A stretch of 64,000 bases of DNA from DAOUJI01 sp965237875 (GCA_965237875.1 CBDEGP010000002.1:372001-436000), one strand, 5' to 3'. Shown: positions 44,470-52,851, counted from the stretch's first letter. Numbers and translations are program-made. Notes: a model not told the origin generated them from the sequence alone.

Positions 44470-44577
44470 CTATATCGAGTCGGGGTCGTCTACGAGTTCC
44501 ACAATGCCGTAACTGAGCATTAGAAAGGCGCCGGCTAATCCCAACAGCGTGACGCCGGTCCTCAATGCTATGGGCAT
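44470..44577 (-). pseudogene. Truncated copy of the four-TM membrane protein gene
   Basis: A 35-codon frame from ATG 44577 reading MPIALRTGVTLLGLAGAF and SYGIVELVDDPDS before a TAG at 44470. It matches the first 34 residues of the gene at 42966-43358. The loop after the first span is where the copy stops, and the DUF4097 leader block begins there. A short membrane peptide could still be made. Too short to be an ordinary gene. Confidence 0.65.
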
Positions 44578-44587
44578 TATCTCTCCC

Positions 44588-44929
44588 TTAGTCCCATCTC
44601 GCGTCTACCAAGTGCCAAGCGAACCGCCCCAAGGCTTCCGCCTCTATCTGAGCACCGCCAGCGGTGAAGAAGTATTTGCCGTCAACCTCTGTCGGCGTGG
44701 CTGGCTTGAGGATTGCGCAGACGTCGACTTCCCGATGATCTTTCCCATCCGCTCTTTCCAGTTCGATTTCAACTTCTCGAACAGTGTGAACGGCTCCCGT
44801 GCTGTCAGTGACTTCTGTGAGTTCCAGACCTTGGTAGAGACACTCGCCTTCCCCTATTGAGATTGATGCATCGCACGCAAGCGCCGCCAACAGCGGCAAC
44901 GCCAGAACGAGTATGAAAACGGCTTTCAT
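44588..44929 (-). CDS. Small lipoprotein with duplicated leader
   Basis: 113 aa from ATG 44929 behind AAGGGAGGATAACC. Signal peptide MKAVFILVLALPLLAALAC with lipobox Cys at 19, then a beta-rich domain with further cysteines (GECLYQG, VDVCAIL). Not assigned to a family. Its signal peptide and 5' region are near-duplicates of those of the DUF4097-type gene, so the two likely share regulation. It ends 11 bases before the truncated membrane gene 44470-44577. Confidence 0.65.
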   Translation of the reverse strand: MKAVFILVLALPLLAALACDASISIGEGECLYQGLELTEVTDSTGAVHTVREVEIELERADGKDHREVDVCAILKPATPTEVDGKYFFTAGGAQIEAEALGRFAWHLVDARWD

Positions 44930-44997
44930 GGTTATCCTCCCTTTCTGCATTTGTCTTCCTCCATTAGAACGTGTGTCGCAAATCTCCTCTCCCTCCG
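44895..44997 (-). repeat. Duplicated leader/signal-peptide block, copy 2
   Basis: Second copy of the 102-bp block (see 44368-44469), holding the leader and first codons of the lipoprotein 44588-44929. It runs into the REP-like CTCTCCCTCC-GGGGGAGGG hairpin at 44986-45005. Confidence 0.75.
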
Positions 44998-45122
44998 GGG
45001 GAGGGTCAGAGTGGGGGCGTCCCCTGCTTTCGCAGGAATCACGGATGCTGTCCTAGCCTCCTTCTCTTAGAACTGTCTGTCCCGTTGCGGATTCGTTGTC
45101 TTGATCGTCCACGCCAGCCGCG

Positions 45123-46181
45123 TCACTCTCCCCTTGCGCCGGTGACGTCCCTGCGCTGGAAGAGCCAGAGCGCGGCGCCGACCAGGACCGCCGTGTACGC
45201 CAGTATCACGAAGAACGCCCGGAGGGTGTCCGGCTGCTCTATGACTGTTCCGAGGGCCTGTTGGGCTTCCGTCGCGCGCCCCGTGCTCATCCATTCACTC
45301 GCGTTCTGACCCAGGAGAGCTACGTCGATGACCTTGTCGAGCCAGTCGGCTCTCCCTCCGAGGACGAAAGGGAATATCAGCTCGACGACGTAGTAGCTCA
45401 TCGACAGCGCGATGGCCTGGGCGGTGGACGACGTCAGCACCGCCAGGAACACACCCAGCGCAACGTATGGCGCCAGGGCGAACACCAGTTGGGCCGGCCC
45501 TCTAACCGCGTCCAGCCATGCTCCCGCATCGTTGGCGATGAGCGATCCCTCCTCGCCCGGCGGTATGACTCCCGCGAGGAGGCTGGCAATGCCGATGAGG
45601 ACGCCAATGACGATGACCGCGGAGACGGAGGCGCCCATGAGCATGATGAGCTTCCCGCTGAGCATCTGCCAGCGTCCGACGCCCCTGGCCAACGTGGTCC
45701 TCAGCGTGCCCAAACCGTACTCTATGCCCATGACCGACGCCGCCAGGATCAGGATGGGGATGACAAAGAACAATAGGGCCCCCTCGGTCCAGCCGCCGAC
45801 GCTGTACGGCAGAGTGAACGCTTCCCGAGCCTCTTCGGGCGTAAGGTAGACCTCGCAGGTTTCGCGCCAATCCACCGCCTCCGCGTCGACCCTCTCGCGC
45901 TCTTCTCCGACGAGCTTCCCCGAGATGAGCGCGAACTTCTCTTCGGCGCGCCCCTCCACCGCGTCATTGCACGTCACCACAATGGAGCCCTCGCTGTCGT
46001 TGTACTCATACGGCGGAACGAGTGCGCCGAATGGGTCGTCGCTGACGTGATGCGCGGCGTAGGACCCCCACAGGAAGCCCTGGGAGATGAGGACGATGAG
46101 GCCCAGCAGTATCCAGGGTATCCACCGCCGGCGAATCTTGAGCGCTTCTCCTATGGATAGGCGCAGGACGTGGGCTATCAT
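45123..46181 (-). CDS. ABC-2 type transporter permease
   Basis: 352 aa. A basic N-terminus (EALKIRRRWIPW) leads into the first span (about 20-38), then a long extracytoplasmic loop of about 95 residues containing two cysteines (VTCNDAVEG, TCEVYLT), then five spans from about 132 to 345. This is the layout of NatB/ABC-2-like export permeases. It overlaps the upstream ATPase gene by four bases (46178-46181), forming a two-gene transporter operon. Cargo unknown; such pairs often export antimicrobials, sodium or lipids. Confidence 0.85.
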   Translation of the reverse strand: MIAHVLRLSIGEALKIRRRWIPWILLGLIVLISQGFLWGSYAAHHVSDDPFGALVPPYEYNDSEGSIVVTCNDAVEGRAEEKFALISGKLVGEERERVDAEAVDWRETCEVYLTPEEAREAFTLPYSVGGWTEGALLFFVIPILILAASVMGIEYGLGTLRTTLARGVGRWQMLSGKLIMLMGASVSAVIVIGVLIGIASLLAGVIPPGEEGSLIANDAGAWLDAVRGPAQLVFALAPYVALGVFLAVLTSSTAQAIALSMSYYVVELIFPFVLGGRADWLDKVIDVALLGQNASEWMSTGRATEAQQALGTVIEQPDTLRAFFVILAYTAVLVGAALWLFQRRDVTGARGE

Positions 46182-47101
46182 TCCGCTCCTCCTTCCTCGA
46201 TGCTTGTGACATCCAGGAAATACTCCTCAAGGGACGTCTGGACTGGCCCCATCTCGGTGACGTAGACCTCGGAGCGGCTCATAGCCGCCGTCAACTCGCC
46301 CGACCGCTCGATGGGCGCCATCACGAACAGCGCGCCGTCCTCCGTCGCTCCCACCTCCCCGACCCAGTCCAGCGCCGAGAGTATCTCGCGGGCCTTCACG
46401 TCGTCGGTGGTCTTCACGCGGACCTGTTCGCCCTTGGCCGAGCGCACCAGCTCGGCCACCTCTCCCTGGACTACCAGCTTTCCCTTCGAGATGATGGTGA
46501 CGCTGTCGCAGACCTGTTCGACCTCGTGCAGCAGGTGGCTCGACAGCAGCACCGTCCGGTCGCCGCCGAGGCTTCGTAGAAGCTCGCGCACCTCGATCAT
46601 GCCTGCGGGGTCCAGGCCGTTGGTGGGCTCATCCAGGCACACGATCTCCGGGTCGCCGAGCAGGGCGTAGCCTATCCCCAGCCGCTGCTTCATCCCAAGG
46701 GAATAGGTGCGGAACTTGTCGTCGCCCCGGCCCGCCAGTCCCACCCTTTCGAGCAGGTCGTCGACGTCCTTCGACGAGCCGCGTCCGGAGATGAACCGGA
46801 AGTATTCGAGGTTCTGCCGCCCCGTCATGTAGGGATAGAAGGCCGGGCTCTCGATGATGGCTCCGACGCGGCGCAGCGATTCCTCGTGCCGCGCAGCCGA
46901 GCCAAACAGCTGGAAGCTGCCCGCCGTCGGCCTCAGCACCCCGAGCAGCATCCCCATCGTCGTAGTCTTGCCGGACCCGTTCGGTCCTAGCAGCCCGTAG
47001 ACGTGGCCCCGGCGCACCTCCATCGAGAGATCGTCCACTGCCGTGATCTTGCCGAAGCGCTTGGTTAGTCCGTCGGTCTGGATGACCATGTCGCTTATCA
47101 T
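46178..47101 (-). CDS. ABC transporter ATP-binding protein (ABC-2 exporter)
   Basis: 307 aa from ATG 47101 preceded by GGAGGTTGCC. Walker A is GPNGSGKTTT (about 38-47), signature YSLGMKQRLG (about 137-146), Walker B IVCLDEPTNGLDP (about 156-168) and switch LSSHLLHEV. The C-terminal part (about 215-305) is the DUF4162-type extension common in bacitracin/lantibiotic-type exporters. All nucleotide-binding residues are intact. It is coupled to the permease gene by a 4-base overlap. Confidence 0.93.
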   Translation of the reverse strand: MISDMVIQTDGLTKRFGKITAVDDLSMEVRRGHVYGLLGPNGSGKTTTMGMLLGVLRPTAGSFQLFGSAARHEESLRRVGAIIESPAFYPYMTGRQNLEYFRFISGRGSSKDVDDLLERVGLAGRGDDKFRTYSLGMKQRLGIGYALLGDPEIVCLDEPTNGLDPAGMIEVRELLRSLGGDRTVLLSSHLLHEVEQVCDSVTIISKGKLVVQGEVAELVRSAKGEQVRVKTTDDVKAREILSALDWVGEVGATEDGALFVMAPIERSGELTAAMSRSEVYVTEMGPVQTSLEEYFLDVTSIEEGGAE

Positions 47102-47196
47102 GGCAACCTCCAATCTACAATTGATGTTCTGATGTTCCCGGCAGGCTGAATTACGGAGGGTTAACTCTCCTGTAGCTCCCGGGAGTCCGTCGCGTC

Positions 47197-47763
47197 TTAT
47201 GTTCTCGGGTCGGGGCCGAAACGGTTTTGGCCTGATTCACCCCGCCGCACCATCCAGACTATCTCCCAGACAATGACCGCCAACGTTATGATGATCGCCG
47301 CTATAAGCACGATTGCAGCCGGCGGGAAGGCAGCAAAGATTGCCTCTGAGTTTGCCCAATCAACATTATCTGTGTCAAAATTCCATCCGCCGGAAGGGTC
47401 TTTGGTGCGGTACTCCAAGAATGCACCAATCACGTACGTTATGCCGGTGACCAGCCAAGCTGTTATAGGGATAGCAATCCACCCAAATTGCCACCAGCCG
47501 GACTTGCCGATGTCATGCAGACGGCGGGCGGTAACGGCCAAGGTAGGCAGCAGGGTTGCCAGGAAGAACAGGGTCTCAAGGATGCTGCCCCAACCAATGA
47601 GAGTGTCAATGCTGGAGAAAACGGCGGTGCCAATGACGTAGAAGAGCGCCCACCACCAGAATTCGGCCCGGGTTGCCCGCCCGCCAAATTCGACATACTT
47701 GCGGAACCCCTGCACGACCGCTTCAACTGGATTCACCATTGGGTTGGTTGCCGATGTTGTCAT
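47197..47763 (-). CDS. DUF805 family membrane protein
   Basis: 188 aa. Residues 15-35 hold the DUF805 signature KYVEFGGRATRAEFWWW, followed by spans at about 38-55, 62-78, 95-118 and 145-172. ARRLHDIGKSGWW (about 79-91) is the second hallmark. An extracytoplasmic insert with two Asp-rich stretches lies between spans three and four. DUF805 proteins are widespread inner-membrane proteins of unknown role. Starts at ATG 47763 behind TAGGAGGTCG. Confidence 0.85.
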   Translation of the reverse strand: MTTSATNPMVNPVEAVVQGFRKYVEFGGRATRAEFWWWALFYVIGTAVFSSIDTLIGWGSILETLFFLATLLPTLAVTARRLHDIGKSGWWQFGWIAIPITAWLVTGITYVIGAFLEYRTKDPSGGWNFDTDNVDWANSEAIFAAFPPAAIVLIAAIIITLAVIVWEIVWMVRRGESGQNRFGPDPRT

Positions 47764-47873
47764 TTTCGACCTCCTAGAATGTGAACTTGCGCGGCACGGC
47801 TAGAGCGGAAAGAGACAGTCTGAGTTTGACGGCGCTGACCTCACTTTCGGCAACGGAGGTCGCCTGAGCGCAC

Positions 47874-48029
47874 TCAGGAGCGGGCGTTGAGCGTCGCGTC
47901 GGTTGAAGGGGCCTGGGCCTGTGCTGCGGGCGCGGACCAGAGAATCGTGCAAGCAGCCATAACGAGCGGCAGGATCGCCGCAACTGCCAGCCAACGTAAA
48001 GAGTGGGAGAGAGTGGTACGGCTAATAGA
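47874..48029 (-). pseudogene. Orphan signal-peptide fragment of a secreted protein
   Basis: The frame gives SLRWLAVAAILPLVMAAC then TILWSAPAAQAQAPSTDATL and NARS before a TGA at 47874. It has a signal-peptide character and a processing-like AQA site; STDATL is the lead-in to cadherin-like beta-sandwich domains in this phylum. No start codon is available: upstream the frame runs into the G16/C16 tract. It could be the N-terminus of the same kind of gene whose C-terminal part lies at 18254-20411. Confidence 0.4.
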
Positions 48030-48071
48030 ACATCTGTACGGGGGGGGGGGGGGGGTAGAATGTTTGTTCTA
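48026..48071. repeat. 16-bp poly-G tract in the loop of an inverted repeat
   Basis: Sixteen uninterrupted G at 48040-48055, flanked by TAGAACA (48026-48032) and TGTTCTA (48065-48071). Homopolymers this long are rare and mutable. It may be a phase-variable switch, a quadruplex, or an assembly error. Confidence 0.75.
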
Positions 48072-48255
48072 GGTACGCTGTGGGAGGCGCCCTCAAGCGC
48101 GGCCGTTGCTCCCGCCGTACGTAGCGCATCTATGAGCCTGACTAAGGCCAAACGCATACGCCCAACTGAAAGGCTAGCGGTGTGTAGTGTACAACAATTC
48201 GAATGCCAGAGGGACCAGGTGGCACACCCGTTTGTCGACCCGCTTTACCTACCCG

Positions 48256-48320
48256 GCTGCATCCAAATCGACCGCCCACGAGTACCGCAGTTTTCCGTTG
48301 CTATTGCGTCGCACCCATGA
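48256..48320 (-). repeat. R1 interspersed repeat, copy 3
   Basis: 65 bp with CGCCCACGAGTACCGCAG and TTTTCCGTTGC, inverted relative to 20917-21004 and 50412-50500. It lies next to an R2 half copy (48343-48381), the same pairing as at 50412-50728. Confidence 0.75.
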
Positions 48321-48342
48321 AGGTTCTTGATTTTGTATAGCC

Positions 48343-48381
48343 TGGTGGGCCTAAGTTGACGGTAGGCAGTACCGTTTTCGA
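48343..48381 (-). repeat. R2 interspersed repeat, half copy
   Basis: GGTGGGCCTAAGTTGACGGT through CAGTACCGTTTTCGAA matches the right half of 1420-1512. The other arm is missing. Confidence 0.7.
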
Positions 48382-48428
48382 ACTAGTCGTTGTACTCTAA
48401 GAGCCGGAGCATAACGAGACTTGTCTGG

Positions 48429-48707
48429 TTAAACTAAATATCCTGGGAGACACCCGCGCAGGAGGGCGTCACAAACAGCGATGCCCTTCACTTCCGTTCT
48501 GGCTTTGACGGTGACCGAGCCCAACATCCGAGACCGCGGGATTGTAAGACCCTCCAATCCGAGGACAAAATCGACGAATGTGACTTGTTCCCCCATGGCC
48601 GGGTTTCCTTTGCTTGTTAGCGTTTGTTCCCAACACCCGGACTTGGGGACTCTCTTTCCCGTGGAAAGCAGCTCATCCAAACGCTCCACATTTGCGGGTA
48701 ACGTCAC
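48429..48707 (-). CDS. Hypothetical 92-aa protein, possible DUF4352-like fragment
   Basis: A GTG-started frame (GGAATAGGA just upstream) directly after the lipoprotein frame 48710-48961. Contains NPAMGEQVTFVDFVLGLEG and MLGSVTVKARTEVKGIAVCDAL, which resembles DUF4352 beta-sandwich domains of small lipoproteins. It may be the C-terminal half of one lipoprotein gene whose halves are now separated by a TAG and a frame change; this is tentative. Confidence 0.35.
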   Translation of the reverse strand: MTLPANVERLDELLSTGKRVPKSGCWEQTLTSKGNPAMGEQVTFVDFVLGLEGLTIPRSRMLGSVTVKARTEVKGIAVCDALLRGCLPGYLV

Positions 48708-48709
48708 TC

Positions 48710-48961
48710 CTATTCCTGACGTGCTTCCGAGTTAATTGGTCGAGCCACGTTTCCGATTATCAATATTCTCTCTGAGACTGGCAGCGGACAGCCATGTACG
48801 ACGGTCCATGGTAGGCCACGCGGTATCGTATTACAAACCTTTGAGTGGTCGTTTGTCCTGTTACTCCTGAATGGTGTATGTGTTGGGGCCGATTCCACCC
48901 CTCCACAGGCCGCAGGTGCGAGGATCGCCAATCCAAGAGCGGCGGACATGAGAAATGACAT
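48710..48961 (-). CDS. Small lipoprotein (probably N-terminal half of a broken gene)
   Basis: 83 aa from ATG 48961 behind a strong GGAGGTAGTAAC. Signal peptide MSFLMSAALGLAILAPAAC with lipobox Cys at 19, followed by a short polar domain. Good start and secretion signal but a very short mature part and no known family. The next frame begins two bases past its stop, so the two were probably one gene. The gap 48962-49279 holds only its promoter region and that of the next gene. Confidence 0.45.
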   Translation of the reverse strand: MSFLMSAALGLAILAPAACGGVESAPTHTPFRSNRTNDHSKVCNTIPRGLPWTVVHGCPLPVSERILIIGNVARPINSEARQE

Positions 48962-49279
48962 GTTACTACCTCCAGTATGCAGAGCATTGAAGAAATCGCG
49001 CGTGCGTCTGGTTATGATACGATCCGGTCGAGGTCCACCCCAGGGCGGCGGGGGCGCTCTTAGACCTTCGAGCTCTCACGCTCACTTCAACTCCAATAGC
49101 CGCTCCCATGCTTCTCAAGCCCATATCTTTGAGCGCAGAGATGCTTTGGCAGGGACCCGCCAGGGAATGCCCACTAACCGTTGGCGTTTGCGCTGGCGGG
49201 CGTGGGATGATACCCTGCGCCATGTAAACTGCTGGGCGCATTGGCGCCGCGAAAAACGGAATGTTAGTGGAGGTGAGCC

Positions 49280-50044
49280 ATGCCAGGCAAGGGGTCTGTG
49301 AAGGAGAGAATACGCAATGGCGAGACTGTAATCGGGACTTCTCCCGGGAGAACCGCGGACCGGCGCAGGCTTGAGGCCTTGCTGAACCACTATCCCTACG
49401 ACTTTTTCACGATAGACATGCAACACAGTCCACTGGACGAAGTGGCGCTGAGTGAGCTCTGCGGGATCGCGGCCGAGCTGGAGACATCGGTCCAGTTGCG
49501 GACCAGGCATCCCCGCCAGGCCTTCTTAATCGGCTCCACCCTGGACCTGGGTCTGGGCGGGGTCGAAGTTCCCCAGATCGACAGCGTCGCGACGGTCAGG
49601 GAGGCGGTGGACTCCTTCTACTATCCGCCGACGGGCGGTCAGAGGGGCTGGGGCGGCGTGAAATACTCCGTGGGCTTCACCGGCGGCGACGGACAGCCCC
49701 ACTCCAGCCAGACCAAGGCCGACTACTCCGAGTATTGGGCCAATACGGGCGTGCTCATGCTGCAAGTGGAGTCCGTCGAGTCCGTCGTCAACGCTCGCCA
49801 ACTCTGCCTGCCTGGCGTGGACTGCCTCTCCTGGGGAGCCCACCCCGACTCCAACGACCTGGCCTTCAGCCGCGAGCAGCACCCCGAATTCCCACTGAAG
49901 ACTGACCTGGAGTGCTTGGCCTACGTAATAGACCTGGTGAAGGACACTCACGTAAAGGTGTGCATGAGGAGTGGTTCACCGGATAACCGGGACATGTACC
50001 TGAAGATGGGCTGCACCGTGCTCATGGAGACCGCCGGGGTCTAG
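49280..50044 (+). CDS. HpcH/HpaI aldolase/citrate lyase-type protein
   Basis: 254 aa, ATG 49280 with GGAGGTGAG upstream. The barrel signature is present: FFTIDMQHSPLDE (His about 51), VQLRTRH (Arg about 75), QVESVESV (metal-ligand Glu) and GAHPDSNDLAFS (Asp). The GAHPD-S-NDL spacing is longer than the usual G-x-x-D-L element, so metal binding may differ. Enzymes of this family cleave 2-keto-3-deoxy sugar acids or act on malyl-CoA-type substrates. It differs from the frameshifted copy at 11967. It is isolated between repeats. Confidence 0.85.
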   Translation: MPGKGSVKERIRNGETVIGTSPGRTADRRRLEALLNHYPYDFFTIDMQHSPLDEVALSELCGIAAELETSVQLRTRHPRQAFLIGSTLDLGLGGVEVPQIDSVATVREAVDSFYYPPTGGQRGWGGVKYSVGFTGGDGQPHSSQTKADYSEYWANTGVLMLQVESVESVVNARQLCLPGVDCLSWGAHPDSNDLAFSREQHPEFPLKTDLECLAYVIDLVKDTHVKVCMRSGSPDNRDMYLKMGCTVLMETAGV

Positions 50045-50074
50045 GGCCGGATACGCGCTAGTCCACGTCGGTGA

Positions 50075-50408
50075 TCAGGGCCAGGGGCGGCTCCCGTCCA
50101 GGACCCGCCTAATGTTGCGGCAGCAGAACTCGATCCCATGCTGTGCGCTCTCCCGGCTCGCGCCGCCGGGTGGGGGTAATCACTACATTGGGCAGGTCGA
50201 ACAAGGGGTTGTCCGGGGGAGTCGGCTCCTCATCCAGCACGCCCAACCCGGCTCCTGCGATGCGGCCCTCCTTGAGGGCTGTGTATAGCGTCTGCTCGTC
50301 CACCACGCCCCCACGGCAGGTGTTGATCAGATAGGAGTCGGGCTTCATCATCTCCAGCTCGCACTTGCCCACCAGCTTCCGGGAATCTACTTGGCAGGGC
50401 GTTTCCAG
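50075..50408 (-). pseudogene. Truncated, frameshifted D-2-hydroxyacid dehydrogenase
   Basis: The C-terminal third only: DSRKLVGKCELEMMKPDSYL, then NTCRGGVVDEQTLYTAL (catalytic Arg), DEEPTPPDNPLFDLPNVVITP. After VVITP a frame change gives ASRESAQHGIEFCCRNIRRV, ending at TGA 50075. The catalytic His expected next to VVITP falls at the frame change. The 5' side ends at 50408 where an R1 repeat begins, so that element or a deletion through it removed the NAD-binding part. Confidence 0.7.
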
Positions 50409-50411
50409 ATA

Positions 50412-50500
50412 CAACATTCGCAGTACACAATAGACACCAAAAACTCCGGTACTCGTGGGCGGTGGACTTGAAGTCGGAGAATAGCTAGGTGTGACCATCC
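50412..50500 (+). repeat. R1 interspersed repeat, copy 4
   Basis: ACATTCGCAGTACACAATAG with CTCCGGTACTCGTGGGCGG and a GTGACCATCC end; the best match to copy 2 (20917-21004). It directly adjoins the truncated dehydrogenase at 50408. Confidence 0.8.
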
Positions 50501-50564
50501 TCTGCTTAACAGCCGATGCCGTGGGACGCTGCAACAAGGGACATCGCTCCGGTCGGGGTTGACT

Positions 50565-50728
50565 CCAGAGACTCAGAGGCTCACAGGACCAACCACATCT
50601 CAAATGTGGTACTGCCTACCGTCAAGTTAGGCCCACCAACCCATACGGTAGATACCACCGTCTTCGAGATGTGGCTCGGAAGCCTTTCGACACACCAAGG
50701 CCTCTCGATTCCGGTAGTGTGATGTCTA
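50565..50728 (+). repeat. R2 interspersed repeat, full copy
   Basis: Inverted counterpart of 1365-1535: AGGCTCACAG lead, CCAACCACATCTC arm, GTACTGCCTACCGTC, GGCCCACCA centre, GGTAGATACC, CTTCGAGATGTGG arm and a CGATTCCGGTAGTGTGATG tail. The central 92 bp are imperfectly palindromic. Confidence 0.8.
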
Positions 50729-50756
50729 GGGACGAAAGCAGAGTCATGTCGGCTCT

Positions 50757-50955
50757 GGCTGGGACGGTAGGTGATACCGTGTTCGAGATGTGGTTGAGGC
50801 TCCGTGATCCTTGGCGCCGCGATAATGCGACAGTTCGAGCCCCTTCGGGTGGGCCTATTTTGACCGAAGTCCGAACTGTCCCGAGAATGCGGCGGGCCAG
50901 TCTGCAAACCGGCATTGGACGGTAGGCAGGACCATCTTCGAGATGCGTCTGGGGC
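50757..50955. repeat. Degenerate R2-related cluster
   Basis: Two further half units, GGGACGGTAGGTGATACCG with TTCGAGATGTGGTT (50757-50800) and GGACGGTAGGCAGGACCATC with TTCGAGATG (50918-50947), flank a separate hairpin GACAGTTCG (50829-50837) / CGAACTGTC (50872-50880). No gene is seen from 50501 to 51366. Confidence 0.6.
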
Positions 50956-51100
50956 ACCTCTAAGGCCGAGCAGGCCCACCACCGTGCACTGAAACTAGTA
51001 CCATCTTTGAGCTTTGGCTAGGAGGCCTAGGACGGCCCGAACGATAGGTTGCAGCCCCTTCTATTGGCCTGACCTGCGAGATGGCTGAAATCCGGCATGT

Positions 51101-51160
51101 TCATTCGACGGACACAATAGCAACGGAAAATTCAGGTACTCCTGGGCGGTCGATTCGGGT
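51101..51160 (+). repeat. R1 interspersed repeat, copy 5
   Basis: TTCATTCG, GACACAATAGCAACGG, TACTCCTGGGCGGTCGATTC; the most diverged of the five copies, lacking the GTGACCATCC end. Confidence 0.65.
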
Positions 51161-51366
51161 CTATTCAAGCTAGGTCGGACTGCTGGACAATAGCGTGCCC
51201 CACAACAGCCTGTCAAAGAGGGTGGGGCCGTTGGGAACGGGCGTGGCGCGCAACCGAGGGCTCCGAACGGCTGCGCCGTCCGGTTCAATGCTGGCCAGCC
51301 CGGACGGACAAGTGGAGGTCAGGTGACGGCGCTGCCGAAGAAGCGATGGCCTGTCGATAGCAGAGG

Positions 51367-51885
51367 TCAACGTGCTCGGGCTTCACCACTCTTTTGGGCT
51401 TGCCGCGAGATCGCATCGAGGGACTTTTCGTGCTCGACCGCTACCCGTATAGAAGATAGTGCATCTGCCTTGCGGAGTCTCTGGAGTGATGAGGGTGGAA
51501 TACCGAGGCGTCGGGAACCAAGTTCCGCCAATTGGGCTTTCGTATATCCGTCGTCGTTAAGAAGTTCTTCGATATCTTCCAGGAGTAAAGACTCCAAGTC
51601 AGGAGGAAGGCTTGCTTTTGCTCTTCGCACAGAAGGTTTGCGATAACTCGCAGCCTTCGCCCCTCTTAGGGTGCTGGCCAACTCGTGAACTGGACAATTA
51701 GAGTAGGGACGCAACGCACGTACGACGTGTCGTAAACTTTCGCTCAAAACCGGATTGCCAATCTTACCCAGCTCGCTTAATCTCGCCAAATCTGACAGAT
51801 ACCGGGAAACGTCCCTGACGAGCATTTGGCTCTCGGGGGCGTCGGGTTTGGGCTCTTCGTTCAGTTGGAGCTGCTCAGTACTCAT
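51367..51885 (-). CDS. Partner protein of the ParA-type ATPase (hypothetical, HTH-like C-terminus)
   Basis: 172 aa. Polar N-terminus, a helical middle (about 20-65), a basic patch SYRKPSVRRAKASL (about 80-93), then a C-terminal region ELLNDDGYTKAQLAELGSRR, GIPPSSLQRLRK (about 108-140) resembling a helix-turn-helix followed by a helix. It overlaps the ParA gene by four bases (51882-51885), the usual coupling of ParA with its partner. It could be a ParB-like DNA-binding protein or an adaptor for the nuclease genes upstream. No family recognised. Confidence 0.6.
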   Translation of the reverse strand: MSTEQLQLNEEPKPDAPESQMLVRDVSRYLSDLARLSELGKIGNPVLSESLRHVVRALRPYSNCPVHELASTLRGAKAASYRKPSVRRAKASLPPDLESLLLEDIEELLNDDGYTKAQLAELGSRRLGIPPSSLQRLRKADALSSIRVAVEHEKSLDAISRQAQKSGEARAR

Positions 51886-52841
51886 AGCGCATCAACCTTT
51901 CGCTTAATTGTAGCAGTCAATTCAATGAACTGAGTATCAATCTCACGCCTATGTATGTTTTGGCGCCAACGCGGAGCACTTCGGTCGTATACAGATTGTC
52001 TGGCCGACAACGCAGCTGATACACCTGTACCGTGCATAACATAGGGTTTAATCAATGCATTTCCCCAACGTCTCTGCAAGGATGTGAGGTGTCGGGAGTG
52101 TTCATCAGTGAAATCCGCCATACCGGCAACCTGGATCCGAGTAATAACCAGTCCAACTAGTTCGGTATCAGGCACGTATGCGGTTCGTGGTTCTCCCATT
52201 GGAGCGTAGCGTCTTAAACTGCCGTCAATCCCTGACCTCATCATATCTCGAAGATGAGGTGCTCCACGCTCCATCACCGCTTCAGGCACTACAGGGATAA
52301 TATAGCCGTGGCTAGCAGCAATGGCGTTCTGAGAAACTATCTTCGTCGCGGGAGGGCAATCGAATATGATGTAGTCATATTTGTCATCAATTCCTGACTC
52401 TTCAATCCAGCGGCATATTAGCGTTCTCTTGTTCCATTCCGACGATATCGCGTTACCCTGATGTGACGCTGTCAACTCGATTTCTGTATCGTCGAGACTA
52501 AGGCTGGCTGGTACGACGTCCATTCTGCGATGATTGCGTAATCGGTTAGCGCCGTCACGCCAAGAATTGCCCATAGGGGATGTGACGATAATTTCCTCGC
52601 CGGGTAGTGAACTCGGGTCCATGAAAGATCGGAAAACACCGTCAACTGTCCGATTTGCGTCAGCCGCTCTTTCCCAAATGCCGGGCCCTAGGCAAGTTAT
52701 GGATAGACTGCTTTGATGGTCCATATCTATCAACAGAACCTGCGCATCGTGAAACGCTGCGAGGCCTATGCCAATATGGAAGGCTAGGGTGGTTTTGCCG
52801 ACACCGCCTTTGAAATTGATGATACTTATGCGCTTTGCCAT
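51882..52841 (-). CDS. ParA/MinD-type (SRPBCC-independent) P-loop ATPase
   Basis: 319 aa from ATG 52841, with GGAGACAAAT upstream; a longer frame to 52931 is discounted because the 46-aa gene occupies that space. Deviant Walker A FKGGVGKTTLAFHI (about 9-22), Walker A' LLIDMDHQSS (about 40-49) and Walker B DYIIFDCPP (about 144-152) mark a ParA-type dimerising ATPase. Such proteins position DNA or complexes. Here it is the fifth gene in a run of nuclease-like and HEPN genes and has no parS or replication gene nearby, so a role inside a defence system is possible. Confidence 0.88.
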   Translation of the reverse strand: MAKRISIINFKGGVGKTTLAFHIGIGLAAFHDAQVLLIDMDHQSSLSITCLGPGIWERAADANRTVDGVFRSFMDPSSLPGEEIIVTSPMGNSWRDGANRLRNHRRMDVVPASLSLDDTEIELTASHQGNAISSEWNKRTLICRWIEESGIDDKYDYIIFDCPPATKIVSQNAIAASHGYIIPVVPEAVMERGAPHLRDMMRSGIDGSLRRYAPMGEPRTAYVPDTELVGLVITRIQVAGMADFTDEHSRHLTSLQRRWGNALIKPYVMHGTGVSAALSARQSVYDRSAPRWRQNIHRREIDTQFIELTATIKRKVDAL

Positions 52842-52851
52842 ATTTGTCTCC

